Under the pieces are notes generated by a model that did not search any database, was not told the DNA's origin, and saw only the letters and a list, made by a program, of their open reading frames with translations. Of a stretch of DNA of 64,000 nucleotides, positions 23,701 to 36,193 are shown piece after piece; position 1 is the stretch's first letter, and each line of letters opens with the position of its first letter. A program made the translations under genes and the position numbers. Source of the DNA: Pseudoscleropodium purum (taxonomy: Eukaryota > Streptophyta > Bryopsida > Hypnales > Brachytheciaceae). The DNA is taken from NCBI GenBank assembly GCA_963969395.1, contig OZ017797.1, positions 26,040,001 to 26,104,000 on the forward strand. The letters are read 5' to 3'.

Positions 23701-26100
23701 GAGGTCAAAATTTCAATCTTATTAATGTAATTTAATTTATGGCCCGTAGGACCTATTGTTGTACCAAAGATCCTAAAACCAAATATATCAACTCTATAGC
23801 CATGCAATGGACCCAAAACCACGGAAATAAATTCAAAATCCAAAAACAGACCCTAAAAACGCTGAAATTTACAATTTAATAATCAAATGGCTTACAACTG
23901 TGGACTGTAGATCCTATAACCGCACGGCGCACCCTATCACCGTGCGACCAGACCTATGTCCGTGGATTTTTAGCCCTGTGACCGTAAAGTCAAATCCCTA
24001 ATTTTGTTGGAGTTGCTCCGCTCTATTGTTCCAACATGGGTTTCGATGCCTGCTTTGTCGCGATCACAAATTTTTGTTCATCAATTCAAATTTGTTGCAT
24101 TCAGGTTTTGATTCTCACTCAGTTAATCAATCAGGATCTAAGCGACCTCTTCCAGTTACACATTTGCACAATTTTGTGAAATTTTGTTTCTCGATGAAGA
24201 GGACCAAGCATTGCAATTCTAACTTCAGACTCTCGAATTTGATTTGGAATTCAACTTCAATGATCAATCAATCATACACAACGATTATCCTAAACCATAA
24301 TCAGCAATTAAAGGAAAACAAAAATTAAGGCGGCTACTCACACGTCGAGATTGACGAATCTAAAGAGTTGCCGATTCTTCTCTCCGGCACCTTCAGCGAT
24401 CAATTCACCCGCACATGGAGTCGCGTAAATCTTCCAATTTTGATTTTGGTTCGTGATTGTGAGACTGCTTAAACGATAGAAAATCCTAGTTGCCGCAACC
24501 CCCTGTCGATGGATCACCACCAAGCTCCGCTTCTTGTTCGCAATGCTGACCATCTTTTTGGTTGCTTCTCTCCTCTCGTCTCGAATTTTCAATTGCAATT
24601 GGTCACACTCCTCTTGGATTACTGAGTTGCAGTGACGTTGGTATCCTACTCCCACCGGTTCTAGACCACAAAGCTTCTCTGATCTCACACTGCGACTCAC
24701 TCGCTAATACTTGGATTCTTTCAAATTAACCAAGTTCAAAATTTTATAACCACAAATTCTTGCATTCTTGAACAAAGAATTAAGCTTATTGAAGCCTCTG
24801 GATTGCGATTCCACCACTTCTGTTTCTCACTTGATTGTTGATTTCCAAATTACTTTTTGAATTAGGATTTTCTGTAATTCACCTCTGCTCAAATTACAGG
24901 TTCTTTAGTGTCTTCTTCATGTTGATCTTGGCATTAATGTTGGCTCCATGTGCTCCAATTTCCTGGTACTGCAATTGCTAGCTTGTCCCGAATTTTCTTT
25001 TTCTTTGTCAATCTAATTCTTCTTCTTGCTCACAGTGATCAACAAAATACTCTCTTTGCTAATCTTATGATTTATTTAAATCTCTTTTCCATTACTTCTT
25101 TTATAATTTTCTCACTTTTATGTACAAAAACTCTCAACAATACTAACAACACATAAACATAATTTCACCACTTACAACACAACGTAATTGCAAACAAACA
25201 CATATAATAAATAATATATATTAAAATTTGTGGGTCTTACAATGCCAATTTTTTTATTGTTTTTAATATCTATTTACAGTCTTCTTGGCACCCCCTCCCA
25301 AAGGGTGTGTCTTTCTAATTTTTACTTTAACTATTTTCAATTTTTACTTTTAATTAATTAATTAAATCCTATTCATACTATAACATATAAATTAACTTTA
25401 TTTTTAAAGTTTTTTCTACTTTTATCTAATAAAGGGCCCCTAATGGCTCCTAATATTCTAAATTTGCTATTTTAAATTTAAAAATCTTGTCTACACTACC
25501 TTATATAGCTAAGTAGAAGGAGCACAACAAAGTAGGCGTGGCAAATAATGCATACCCTTGGCCTTTGCTAAACGAACAAAAACTTCCAACAAGTATATTA
25601 TCATTTCAGAGATTATCAATTAATTCGTAGTACTCAAAATCAGTACAATTTGATCCTCATAGCAACTTGCAGATGATTGTGCCATAGCTTGCAACATAAG
25701 GTAAACCAACCTATGACAGGCAAATCGCCTAATGTAGACATCTATAAAACAACTCAATTCAGGAGTAATTGGGTGGATTACAGAATATTTGCATTTCAAA
25801 TCTTCAGACTACTTTAGGAAGCAGTTGGCTTGTAATTGATAATTAGTTCTCTGTCATAGAATTTAACAATGTTGTATTGAGAAGTAGAGGGACGGTTCTG
25901 ACATTGCAAAAAGGCTGATTAATGCAATAATGTCACTAAATTGGATATAATAAGAGCCTCTCTTTAAATTGAAAAACGACGGCCTTACAGAAATCAAAGA
26001 CTGCAAAGCAATGAAGTAGTATACAAAAGAGGCAATTGATTTAGATTACAAAGCAGACTCTAGAACATTACAATTTTCATTTGCAAGTGTTCTTTTACAT
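17800..26100. other. AT-rich intergenic region, essentially gene-free
   Basis: Apart from the foldback at 18290-18750, an R2 repeat copy at 21267-21420 and an A/T simple tract at 22948-23010, I see no supported gene. Open frames are short and fall in biased sequence. A 120-codon minus frame at 24338-24700 ends near a GTGAGT but has no recognisable domain. Confidence 0.65.
18290..18750. repeat. Imperfect foldback (inverted repeat, arms about 180 bp)
   Basis: The left arm has AACCCATAAACAACCTTATGG, CTTCATGTAGGACAAGAGTG, AAGTGCTTTTGCAT and GGTACCAAAACAAATGATTTC. These recur reverse-complemented on the right as GAAATCATCTATTTTGGTA, ATGCAAAAGCATTCATT, ACTTTTGTCCTATATGAA and TTTATGGGTTAAGCAAC. Flanking 18015-18060 and 18862-18900 also share a diverged direct match. 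The structure fits an aged MITE or foldback transposon, but no target duplication is clear. Confidence 0.6.
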
Positions 26101-26172
26101 ATGTGCAAAGGTCTAATGCACCATTTGAGTAGCTAGAGCACCACTAGAAGGACACTAGTCCTACATTCAACT

Positions 26173-29100
26173 ATGAGAGAGAACACTAGTGATGATGAAA
26201 TGGAGAGTTTCCTCAATGTTGATTTATATGACAGGGCAGATTCAAGTGTTGAATATTATAGCAATAGCAGATTAGAGAGTGAGGAGGATGCTGCTTCAGA
26301 TGACCAAGAAGAAGGCCAATATGAAGACCTCATTGATTCAATTTTTGGTCATGAGGATTCAGAAAGAGTGCTGCAGCAGAAAGGAGCCACAGTGTTAGGG
26401 AGGAGGGCCACAAAACTAGGAGGAACTAGAATCAAGATTGAGGCTAAAATCACAACACTGAGGACATTGAAGGAGAAACAAGGAGTATCAATGATGCAAG
26501 GAGAGACCTATAAAAAAGAGATACCAGATTTGAAGAAGAGCTGTGGTAGTGGAGAGCAGTGGAAGGGTCAACAACAAACTGAGCAAGAAGAATGGGATAC
26601 ATCTGCAAGAATATCAAAAGGTAAGCAAAAGATGTACCTTGGTGGAAGTGGGGATGAGATGAATAGGGATTATATTGTGAAGAATTCCTATGAAGGCAAC
26701 AAATCCAACAACAAGATGGAGAAGAGAAGGAGAATAGTTAGCAATGAAGAAGGCAAGAATATGGGCACATCTAGCAGTGATGAAGGTAGTAGAAAGGGAA
26801 AATCTAGTAGTAATGAAGGTAGGAGTAGGCACAAATCTAGTAGTGATGAAGGCAAGAGCAAGGGCACATCTAGCAGTGATGAAGGAAAGAGCAAAGGCAG
26901 ATCTAGTGGTCATGAAGGTAGAAGAAGGGGTAGATCCAAGACTGATGCAAGCAAGACAAGGGACAGATTCAACAATGATGTAAACAAAAAAAGGAGCAGA
27001 TCCAACAATGATAAAGGCAATGAAGAAAGAAGATGCTATATTGAGGAGAATGGAGGCAATCAACAATCTCCTACAACTAATTCAGATGCTTGGAGCAATT
27101 CAGAACTTGATGAAAATCAAAAGAAAGAAGACAAAAGCCAAAGAGGATTATGGAGACAAGGAGAAGGTTCACTTACAAAGAAGGAGCCCTCTTCAGCTGC
27201 AAGGCAAGGCAATCAACATCCACACAATGTTAGAGAAAGCACAAGAAAGGCAAAGGTAATTGTCCCTACATCTTTTCTAAAACCAGCAGTAGACATTAGG
27301 GACACAATGCCTTTGCCTCCTAAGCAGTCAAGTGGATCAAAGAAGCCAAAAAAACAGTCCCGTGGATCATGGTCAAATGAATCTCTTCAAAAAGAAATCT
27401 TAGCTATAGAAGATGGACACAAACTGAAGGTTGTAAGTGATTTTTACAACATCCCAAGAACAAGCATCATGGAGCATGTTAATGGCAAAAGAAAAACAAG
27501 AAAACTAGGAAGAAAAGGAGTTCTTACCATTAAAGAAGAGGCTAGACTAGTAGAATATTTGGACAATATGTTAGCATTGGGACATCCTTTAACTATCCAT
27601 GATTTGAAAGGAAAGGTTGCTGAAATGGTAGAAGGGAGACCTAATCCCTTTACAAATGGAATTCCAGGAGATAGTTGGGTTAAATGGTTTAAAAAAAGAC
27701 ACCCTACCTTCACCTTAAGAGTAGCCCAAGGATTAGAAGTCAACAGGGCCATTGGCTTATGTCCAACCAATGTCAAAACATTTTATGACAACCTAGCATC
27801 TTTGTATGCATTGAACCAGTATCCTCCACATCACATTTGGAATGTAGATGAAAGTGGAGCTCAGGCTGGAAAGGAAGGAGCTAGAGTATTAGCACGTAGA
27901 GGAACAAGAGTGGTCCATTCATTGATTGCAAATGAAAGAGAATCATTGACAGTTTTAAGTTCTATAAATGCTGGAGGTAAAACCATTCCTAACTTCTACA
28001 TATTCAAAGGGACTCATAGAACGAGAGATTACCTAGCCTTCTGTGAGGCTAATTCCACTATGGGAATGCAACCTAATGGTTGGATGAATTCATTTTTGTT
28101 CTCTAAGTGGATTGACCATTTTATAGCTAACATTGCAAAAAAAGGAGGGATGAGCACAACCAATAGACACTTGATGATTCTAAACAGCCTTAATTCCCAT
28201 GTTACTTTGGATGTCATAACAAAAGCAAGAGATGCAGGGTTAGATGTATGCTCCTTACCATCACATACCTCTCATGCACTTTAGCCCCTAGATGTGGCAG
28301 TTTTTAAACCTTTTAAACCTGCATTTAGGGCCTACAGGGACATTTGGACATTGCAAAACAAAGGAAAAAAAATTGGAAAGGAGGATTTAGCACAATGGGT
28401 TAGTTTAGCACTTCACAAAGCCATGACAACAAGCAACATCAAGGCTGGATTTAGGGCTACAGGAATATGGCCACTAAATCCACACAAATTGGACATGAAA
28501 ATGAGACCTAGTGAGGGATTTATTACCAAGCCACTAGAGGTACAAATTCAAGAGATTTTGGAGGAGGATGTACCTGGTATCCAAGAAGATGCTGTCCACT
28601 ATTATGTTGATGAAGAAGGTGATTGCCCATTTGAAGACCAAGAGAATAATGCTGGTGTTGATCCTGCAAATGAAGGACATTTCAGCAGATTTCTGAGGTT
28701 ACCACAACAAGTCATCAGACCAAGAAGAAGCATAGAGGATCCCAAGGTTGATTATTAAATATCTCATATACTAACTAGCAGCCAACATATTCAGAATGTG
28801 GAGGCATTGGCAAGCAAGAAAGCTAAAGCTATGGAAGAAACAAAGAGGAGGAAAGAAGAAAGGGAGCTTACAAGAGTGAAGAGAAGGGAGGAGAAGGCTC
28901 AACAAGATGTCATCAAGTCTACAAAACAAGTTGAAAGAAGAGCAAGCAAATTATACAAGGTACAATGGACAAATAAAGCTGTCAAAGAAGCAGGTGAGAG
29001 ACTTCATAGGGCTATTAAAGCAGGGGGAGGGGGAAATCCAAGATTATCTCCATATTGTGGATTTCAACCAGCTCAATGCAAATCAAATCAAAAAATTGCT

Positions 29101-29220
29101 ATAGAGAGACTTAGAGCCAAAAGAAAGAGGAAAGAAAATGGAACACCTCTACCAACTTTTCCTCCTATTGTAGAGTTTCCATGGTCAAGTACATCATGGA
29201 TATGGAACCAACAAGGTTAA
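26173..29220 (+). pseudogene. Pogo/Tigger-like (DDE_1) transposase, decayed
   Basis: One reading frame runs for about 1,015 codons and is broken by TAG at 28282 and TAA at 28756. The N-terminus (about 300 aa) is a charged, Ser/Asp-rich extension. It is followed by a Psq-type helix-turn-helix (SLQKEILAIEDGHKLKVVSD with RTSIMEHVNGK), a CENPB-type domain (GDSWVKWFKKRHPTF), then the DDE_1 core. The core has HHIWNVDESG (first Asp) and a normal TSHAL-stop-PLDVAVFKPF third-Asp region. The second catalytic position reads MILNSLNSH, where the family has Asp, so it is Asn here. The C-terminus has HNIKAGFRATGIWPLNP-type sequence (ATSNIKAGFRATGIWPLNP-like) and a Lys/Glu-rich tail. Two stops and a lost catalytic Asp mean it cannot be active. 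No terminal inverted repeats were found. Confidence 0.9.
26757..26940 (+). repeat. Coding minisatellite: Ser-Ser-Ser-Asp-Glu-Gly repeat
   Basis: About six in-frame units of 10-11 codons, each with SSSDEG or a variant (SSNEG, SGHEG) followed by four or five Lys/Arg/Ser/Gly residues (KSKG, RSRH, RRRG). They lie in the N-terminal extension of the pogo-like transposase. The antisense and shifted frames are also open, a by-product of the 30-33-bp period. Confidence 0.8.
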
Positions 29221-29983
29221 ATTCCACAAGTTCCAATGCATGTAATAGGCAGAACCTTTGGAATGCCCCAAAGTTTTGTAGTTTCAGGCCAGCAACAACT
29301 TGTGCAAAGAGCAAACCCTTTTATAACTTTACTACAATAGTGAAAGTTCTTACACTTAAAAAATTGAAAATAGAGAAGACTTTGGAATAGGGAAAGGAAT
29401 ATATAGCTTTGAGCAACTAGGAAGAAGATAGTATATCATGGATCCAAATGGGTTGGACAATCTCCTTAAAGCCAAAACTGCAAAGCACAAGCAAGGATAG
29501 ACTTAGAACATGTCAAAACTGAATATGTGAAAGGACAACTTGACCAAGAGGAGCTAGAGAAAGTTGAGCAACACATGCAAACATTGATTGAATTGGCAAG
29601 AAATCCTTAGGTTCCTCAGGTTCCTCCATTTGCGCCTAGCATTAGTATTCTTGAAGTTACTCTTTTGTACTCAGTTGATTATTTAACTATTCCAAAGGCT
29701 TTTCTAACTACACATGTACATTTTGTTTATGTCATTTTGAGATTCATGATGATGAAAATGATCTGCAAGGAATTTATCATATACAACTAGTTTTTTCTAT
29801 GCTACAGTTCTTTTTTGACTATAAAGCATGTTGAACACTATAAGCTACAAAAAGGGCATAAAATTTAGCTATTATTTTAACAACAAGTATGCTCTATTGC
29901 TTGTATTTGAATAATGTCCTTGCAAACATGTGAGATTTGAGGCATCTTACAATTCTCAGAGGCTAGTCAATCCACGCCATGTG
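29221..29983. other. 3' flank of the pogo relic
   Basis: No gene is recognised. Frame 29181-29390 is open but without known motifs. The transposon's right end should lie here or beyond but I could not find its inverted repeat. Confidence 0.5.
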
Positions 29984-31850
29984 TCAGGAAGAGGTCCTGT
30001 GAATTTGTTCTTGTACAGAAGGCCTCATAAATTCAACACCAGCACACACAAAACAAACAACTTTAGGTTCAAGGGAAGTACAAAGGTTCGAAGGTATTGA
30101 GGTACTCGAACTGGCAATCCGAGACTTTCCTGCCACACTTTCACTATCTAAAGTATCCGTGTCTTCCTTACTCACAGCTAAAGACTGCTCGTCAGCCCAG
30201 TACCTACAGTGGGATTGATAGAATTCATATATCAAGATAGTTCTAATGTTCTACATCCTTGTGTCCCTCATTGATCCAATCACAACTTGTAATAAAACAG
30301 TGGAGGGCGACTACTTAAAGCATAAGAAGTTCCAGGAGGCCCGTCATTCTGAATATAAGTTATCTTCTAGAGAGCCATGATGCAAACTTCCTAAAAATGT
30401 AAGTACACTTTGGTTGCCTCAGGACTCAATGAAAGTCCTAATCTATGCCCTCTCAAGATAATAATCGCAGCAAAGCATACAATGAATGAGATATTCATAC
30501 CTCGATATTAGCTGCCCGTTCCTCTTCTCGTGAAGCAAGATTTTCCGACTGTGCCAATTCTCTGCTGATACTCTGAGGAACAGTGAAAATCCTATAAGTC
30601 AGATTTATCCACACGTCCTGATAATGTACCTAGTTGTTTGTTACAATGCAACGTCAATACTTGGTCATTTTGGACTTCAATATTGGAAACACCAGATGAA
30701 AAAGACGTGGAAAGCCAAGAGACATATAGTAAGTCATCGCTTCTTATAATGCTGTTATTTCTCTCCAGTTGGATTCGTAGCGATTCGCTTACTCTAAGCT
30801 GATATAGTAACGAAACTCACGGAAGGTACTCAACCACTTCAACAGCAACTTGAAGCCCTGCAACCCTGCATCTCTCAGCACCGCGTGCCGTTCTTTTTCC
30901 TGCCAGGCCAAGTCAAGATTCGAGGAATCTGCAGTCTGCAGTCTGCTACTTTGCTTCTTTGCCTGGGTTCTCGGCAGAAGTGCAAGACCATCCAACAGGG
31001 CACAATACCTGTTTCCAACGGCGATTTTCATACATGAAATCACGGAGTAGTTAAAGTTGCAATATTAACTGAAGCACTGATTCGACTGATGAAATCTCAA
31101 ATTCAACACTTTTGTTATTAAGAAAAATTTAATTTAGAAAAGTGGTAGATTCAAATTTCAACTCAGAGCGACACAACCTCACACTCAGCAAGAAGCTGGT
31201 AGCGGTAACTCGAGGGCCACATTCTTGCAATTTTTGCGTTAATCATGAACAATGAAAATAATAAAGAGAGGCAGTCTAGGATCAATTTTGTTAAAATAGA
31301 AAAATTCAGAGATACAAAAATATGACACTCAAGTGTCTAAAGTTCTAAGGGAAAATGCATTTGAGCATTATTAAATTGTCTAAATCTTTGTTGAATCTTG
31401 TTGAGAGTCAAAGGGGATGGATTCTAGATTTTCTTGGCATGCTTTTAATTGGACACCTAGGTACAAATAAACTAGGAATTTTACGAATTCAGATTGCCGA
31501 AAATCCGTATAAAAAAATATCGAACCTGGACTCTCATGAATAGGCAAGAATCTATACAGTTTGGTTTTTAAAACAGGTTGCAAATGGGTGCAGTTACCTT
31601 AAAATCTATAATATGAATCATTTCAGTTGAAACTTGATCCTTCAATATACAAAAAATATATATAAATAAATGGATGCAATATATCAATATCAATGAGATC
31701 GCTCAATGAGAGAAACGAAAAATTCATTTAGTGTAGAGGTAACTTACACAGTGCGATCATTTTCCGGCCTGGCGCTGTCGCAGCTTGTACTGGCACTAGA
31801 GTCATTAGAGGCACATCTACTGTAACTCTTTCTTCGCGCTCTTGAAGAAG
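29984..31850 (-). CDS. Unrecognised small gene, four putative exons (5' end unclear)
   Basis: Four minus-strand segments join with consistent phase. About 31845-31747 has SYSRCASNDSSASTSCDSAR and ends at a GTAAGT donor. About 31009-30797 has YCALLDGLALLPRTQAKKQ, then LAWQEKERHAVLRDAGLQGF and LLLKWLSTF. About 30572-30503 is a short basic exon ending at GTATGA. About 30205-29984 has YWADEQSLAVSKEDTDTL, then KVVCFVCAGVEFMRPSVQEQ, and ends in TGA. The product would be about 200 residues, polar and partly helical, without a domain I know. Its upstream boundary is the 250-bp duplicate of an IBR3 exon/intron, so the first exon may have been lost or replaced. The phase agreement is the only solid support; this could also be a fragment of a larger gene. 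Confidence 0.35.
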
Positions 31851-31851
31851 T

Positions 31852-32101
31852 GAATTAGATTGAAAGTAGCTACTCGTTTCCATAGAAGACCGTCACTGTA
31901 TCAAGCATACCTGACAATGAACTCTTCGTCCACATGCAAGTGAGAAGATTGCAAGCAACATAAACCATTAAAATTAGAGGCTTCAAATCTTCCTGCCATA
32001 TGATGCACCAAAATCCAAGGTCATGAATTGAGCCGTGAAAGCTACACCTCAGTAGAATGGAATACAAGATTATCTAGTCGGAAATCTCCATGCACAAGTC
32101 C
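31852..32101. repeat. 250-bp direct duplicate of an IBR3 exon/intron segment, displaced copy
   Basis: Identical to 34731-34980 except for two mismatches near its left end. In minus-strand reading it holds the 3' half of IBR3 exon 5 (GLVHGDFRLDNLVFHSTE) and intron 5. Here it lies about 2.9 kb further 3', beyond an acyl-CoA dehydrogenase exon, where it makes no sense in the gene order. Confidence 0.95.
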
Positions 32102-34730
32102 CCTGTAGCCAGAGGTAAAAAGTCCAGTAAGAGAAACGTTCTATATACGATTTTGATTCATTTACGTCAACAACCAGCAGAAAACTGCCGAGGTCTCTTT
32201 TGATAACCATGAAGAATAAGCCATCAGGAATCCTGATATCAACGGATACCGACCATGACAATGAGCAACTTGCATCGTGGATCCATTGCACCACTAGTCC
32301 ACCATTTGTGACCATTGATGACATACTCATTCCCCTCTCTGCATCAATCCGCAAGGCATTAGTGAAACAATCCTCAACCTCAATATATCAATTAAGTTAC
32401 TGAGCACAATGCTTCATATTGAGAGATGGGCAAAAACATTAGAAGCAGAAACTAAACGTAAGTTTCACACTATCCATTGATTCATCAACCCAGGTGCAAC
32501 ATATAATAATACTTCAAATTGCTTGCTGTCACACCTCAAACTCAGACAGGAGACTGATGAAGGCACATTTTCTCAAATTTTCTCACGTCTTCGCAAGAAA
32601 ACATGAGAAAACACATAGCCACCAAGAACAGGTATCAATACCGATGTAATACTGTACAAAGAAAAGCGCCTAAACCTGAGCATACTCCAAATTGCTCAGT
32701 CCAGCTCCCACTAGCCGGTCAGCTGCATCCTTAGACCGTAAGGCTTTCTCATCATCGAATAGCAGCTTCGATGCCAGAGCTGCACTGTCTGCCTGCGTTT
32801 CGCAAAACTTGGCACCTTGTCACCTGATGCCAACTAATCCAGGGCATGTATGCAGAAAACTGTATTTTAAACGCCTCCATTATCCCATCACCATCAAGGC
32901 AGAAAATATGGAACAAAGTCATTACAGTACCGGTATCCAAAGATTCCAAAGACCTTCTGCTTTCGCCAACCTCTTCAACCTCTCCTCGGTCGGATGGATA
33001 GTCCACCTGTCACTGGAGGAATACATCAGCTCGTTGAGCTCCTTCTCACTTGGGTAAATATGATGTTCCATAAAGGAGAGCAACCTCTTCCTTATCTCTT
33101 GCACCCTTGCCGAAGGAGTGAACCCCAGAGGATTTTGATTGCTACTTTCAAATCCGATTATCCTTGCATGCAGCTCTGTATTAGCTGGTTCCATGACAGA
33201 AAGAAAAGATAAAGCAAATGTTGCACACTACTGCTATTGCATGGAGGAGATCCAAATTTTTATTTACAAGCTGGAATAACATATCAACAATTGCCACAAT
33301 ATGACTGACCAACATGCTATCTGGGTAGTCAACTAACTTGCATTCTGGCAGGTAAAACTAGTGAGTGATTGCAACCTCAGAGAAACTACACTTCAAAGCT
33401 AGAAACATAACCACAATTCATACCTTGACATTTACAGCATAGCCATCACATCCAGGACAACAACCGGATAAGGAAAAGATCAGACGCTCTCTATGGAAAA
33501 TATCGAACATGCTGAATGTCACGCTAAATACGTCCTAAGTAGGTAATTTTTCATGAATTACCTGAAACAGAGTTTGGAGGATGGGGTGGCAATATTGGCC
33601 CTTGTTTCACCAATCTAAGTGCAGTTGCAGCGAAGTATAGTGCTATTTTTCTTGAGTCTTCTGATCGCTTACCACCTGAAGCATTACCCTATCAAATTCA
33701 GGAAATCTTTAGCCACTGGCACAATTCGTACGTCAGAACCTCATGAACACGTAATAATCATCTAAAAATGAAACATCAAGAAATTGTAGACTTGGCGCTG
33801 TGATTATAGTCACGTGCATCAATAGAGCAAGGACGAGTAGTCTACTGTTTAGGGTGTTAAGATTCAACAAGCCCAATAAACCCACTTGGAAAATCCAATC
33901 CTTAAGGTTACTATTGAACGGCGTAAGGGAAAGTCAGCAAGTAAGCTTGACAAACCTGAAGCACCCGCAAGTAAACTCCAGCCAAAATCGCACTATATTG
34001 AAATAGTGAAAGGGCGGTGTAGAAATTCCACGTGTTAGCTGGCCATGGAATACCCTGCATTTATGGTCTGATGAATACAAGAAAATATGACACCCTCCAT
34101 TGAACTTTACAGACTTCACACATTACTCACGGCTGTCCTAAACTAGAGAAATATAGGCACACTGTATTGATAACTCGAGCATTTAACTACCTAGTTAAAG
34201 ATACACCATGACTAAATATATAGAACAAGATCGTAAGTGACAACATAACTACACTACAACCAATGGATAGACTGGATGACAAAGATCGATCAAACACAAA
34301 AAAAACAGTCGCTAATTCATATAAGAGGAAAACACGAACGGTGAAAGCGCACTGCACTTACTCCTGCATCACAGTATTCAGCAAGGTATTTCGACAGTGA
34401 TGGTATGCCATTTGCAAACTGTTCATCAAAACCGTAATTCTTGCCCAGACTCTCGTTATTTTTTACAACATAAGGCTGCATTCACCAATACCAACTGGTC
34501 AAAGACAAAATGAATGGAAGAAAATGATTGATTTAAAACTCATTACTACCAACCCAGGATAAAAATTTTCTCAATAATATAATTCAAATACATTAAAAGA
34601 AATGTTGATATGCTTCCACCAAAAAGTCTTGTTAAGTGTACCAGACAGTTTTAGGCAGCGTCTGACATCTGATTCCCAAGTGTTGAAAGCTCCCAATCCA
34701 GCACACCAATAACACGAGCCTGCAATATCA

Positions 34731-34980
34731 GAATTAGATTGAAAGTAGTTACTCATTTCCATAGAAGACCGTCACTGTATCAAGCATACCTGACAATGAA
34801 CTCTTCGTCCACATGCAAGTGAGAAGATTGCAAGCAACATAAACCATTAAAATTAGAGGCTTCAAATCTTCCTGCCATATGATGCACCAAAATCCAAGGT
34901 CATGAATTGAGCCGTGAAAGCTACACCTCAGTAGAATGGAATACAAGATTATCTAGTCGGAAATCTCCATGCACAAGTCC
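34731..34980. repeat. 250-bp direct repeat, resident copy (IBR3 exon 5 / intron 5)
   Basis: This is the in-place partner of 31852-32101. It covers the 3' half of exon 5 with its donor (GAG|GTGTAG) and intron 5 almost to the exon 6 acceptor. Confidence 0.95.
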
Positions 34981-35482
34981 AGTTCTTGAGCCAACAAAAC
35001 CATCCTCTTCTGGAATATTCTCTCTTAACCATTGAATGAGTTCCAACATGTTGGGGTCTGGATCAGGTTTCCCTTTCCCTGTCGATAGATGATATTGCGC
35101 AGTCCACCTTTCAACCTGCTCTCACAACTACAACAATAATGAATTGACGTAAATGGAACTTAAAAAGACATATCTCGAAAAACATTCATAACAAAGAGAT
35201 TGGAACAAATTTACTAGAAATATTCAGAAACCCCGAACCTGTCTCTTGCAGTAATTTTTCCTTCGACCATATCGGCTCAAACCGATAGCATGAACATCAG
35301 CTGAATGAATAGCAGCCAAAACTCTGGCCATTGCACTATATATGTCCTTTTGCTCTTGTGGATCCATACCCTGAGCAAAAGCATTAGAAAGTTAAACTCC
35401 ACCCGTATCTCTTGCAAGCGTAGTGAACCATAATCCTTGGTCCAAGTGAACGAGACGCAAGTACGACCAGTCGACCAGGTCA

Positions 35483-35490
35483 CTTTCGTC
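35483..35490. other. Target-site duplication, left copy (CTTTCGTC)
   Basis: Eight bases immediately left of the 12.1-kb element, identical to 47594-47601. Eight-base duplications are the hallmark of hAT insertion. Confidence 0.93.
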
Positions 35491-35501
35491 CAGGGTTGAC
35501 G

Positions 35502-35675
35502 AATCTCTACGTCCGTCTCAAAATAGCGTCCGTTTTTCGGACATCCGGACGCTAGCGGACGCAGCGTCCCTCCTGCCGTCGGAAGGCGGATGCGCGGGGC
35601 CGGGTGGCCGGGCGGGGCGAACAGGTGGGGCGGACGGACGGGACGGACGGGCGGGGCAAACGGGCGGGGCGGCTT
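35502..35675. repeat. GC-rich subterminal array, left end of the hAT element
   Basis: It starts with a unit shared with the MITE (AAATAGCGTCCGTTTTTCGG, GGACGCTAGCGGACGCAG). It passes into repeats of GGACGG, GGGCGGGGC and GGGCGGGGCG up to 35672, where AT-rich DNA resumes abruptly. Its base composition is unlike anything outside the element family. Confidence 0.85.
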
Positions 35676-36193
35676 AGAAAACCCGTTTTGGGTTTTTTGT
35701 TTTGATTGTTTTCACCAATGAGAGATTGAGAGTGAAGTCATTTTGATTTTGATTTTTCTTATATTGCAATTGCGATTCAATAGAGTTGTATATCACTATT
35801 TATGTAAAAGCTAAAATATGAAATATATTTTTAATTTTTTTTATTGAATTTTATTTTGATTTAGGAACAAAATCACTTTAAAATCCAGCGAGATGTATAT
35901 CATCAATAAACAAACAATTTTATAATAAAATGATTGAAGAAACCATTGTCATTTGTCAACATGAGCTCCATATATCATAAGCAACTAAACAATCAAACAT
36001 CTAAATTCACATCTCCACAATTCCTATGGACGCCAATCCACATCTCCTCTAACCTCAGCCCACTACTTTCTCCTGCAGCTCTCCGTTCAAAATCTTCATT
36101 ATCGGAGTCATCTTCATTGTTGGAATCAAGTATCGTTGTCTCCTTCAAGTCTTCTCTCGAAGTAGATTTACTCCCTTCTTTCGAATTTTATTT

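Noticed and set aside
24338..24700. 120-codon minus frame ending near a GTGAGT
   Set aside because: No recognisable domain, no partner exon in phase, and it lies in otherwise gene-free DNA.
26614..27066. 150-codon minus frame inside the pogo extension
   Set aside because: It is a by-product of the 30-33-bp coding repeat, which keeps several frames open.
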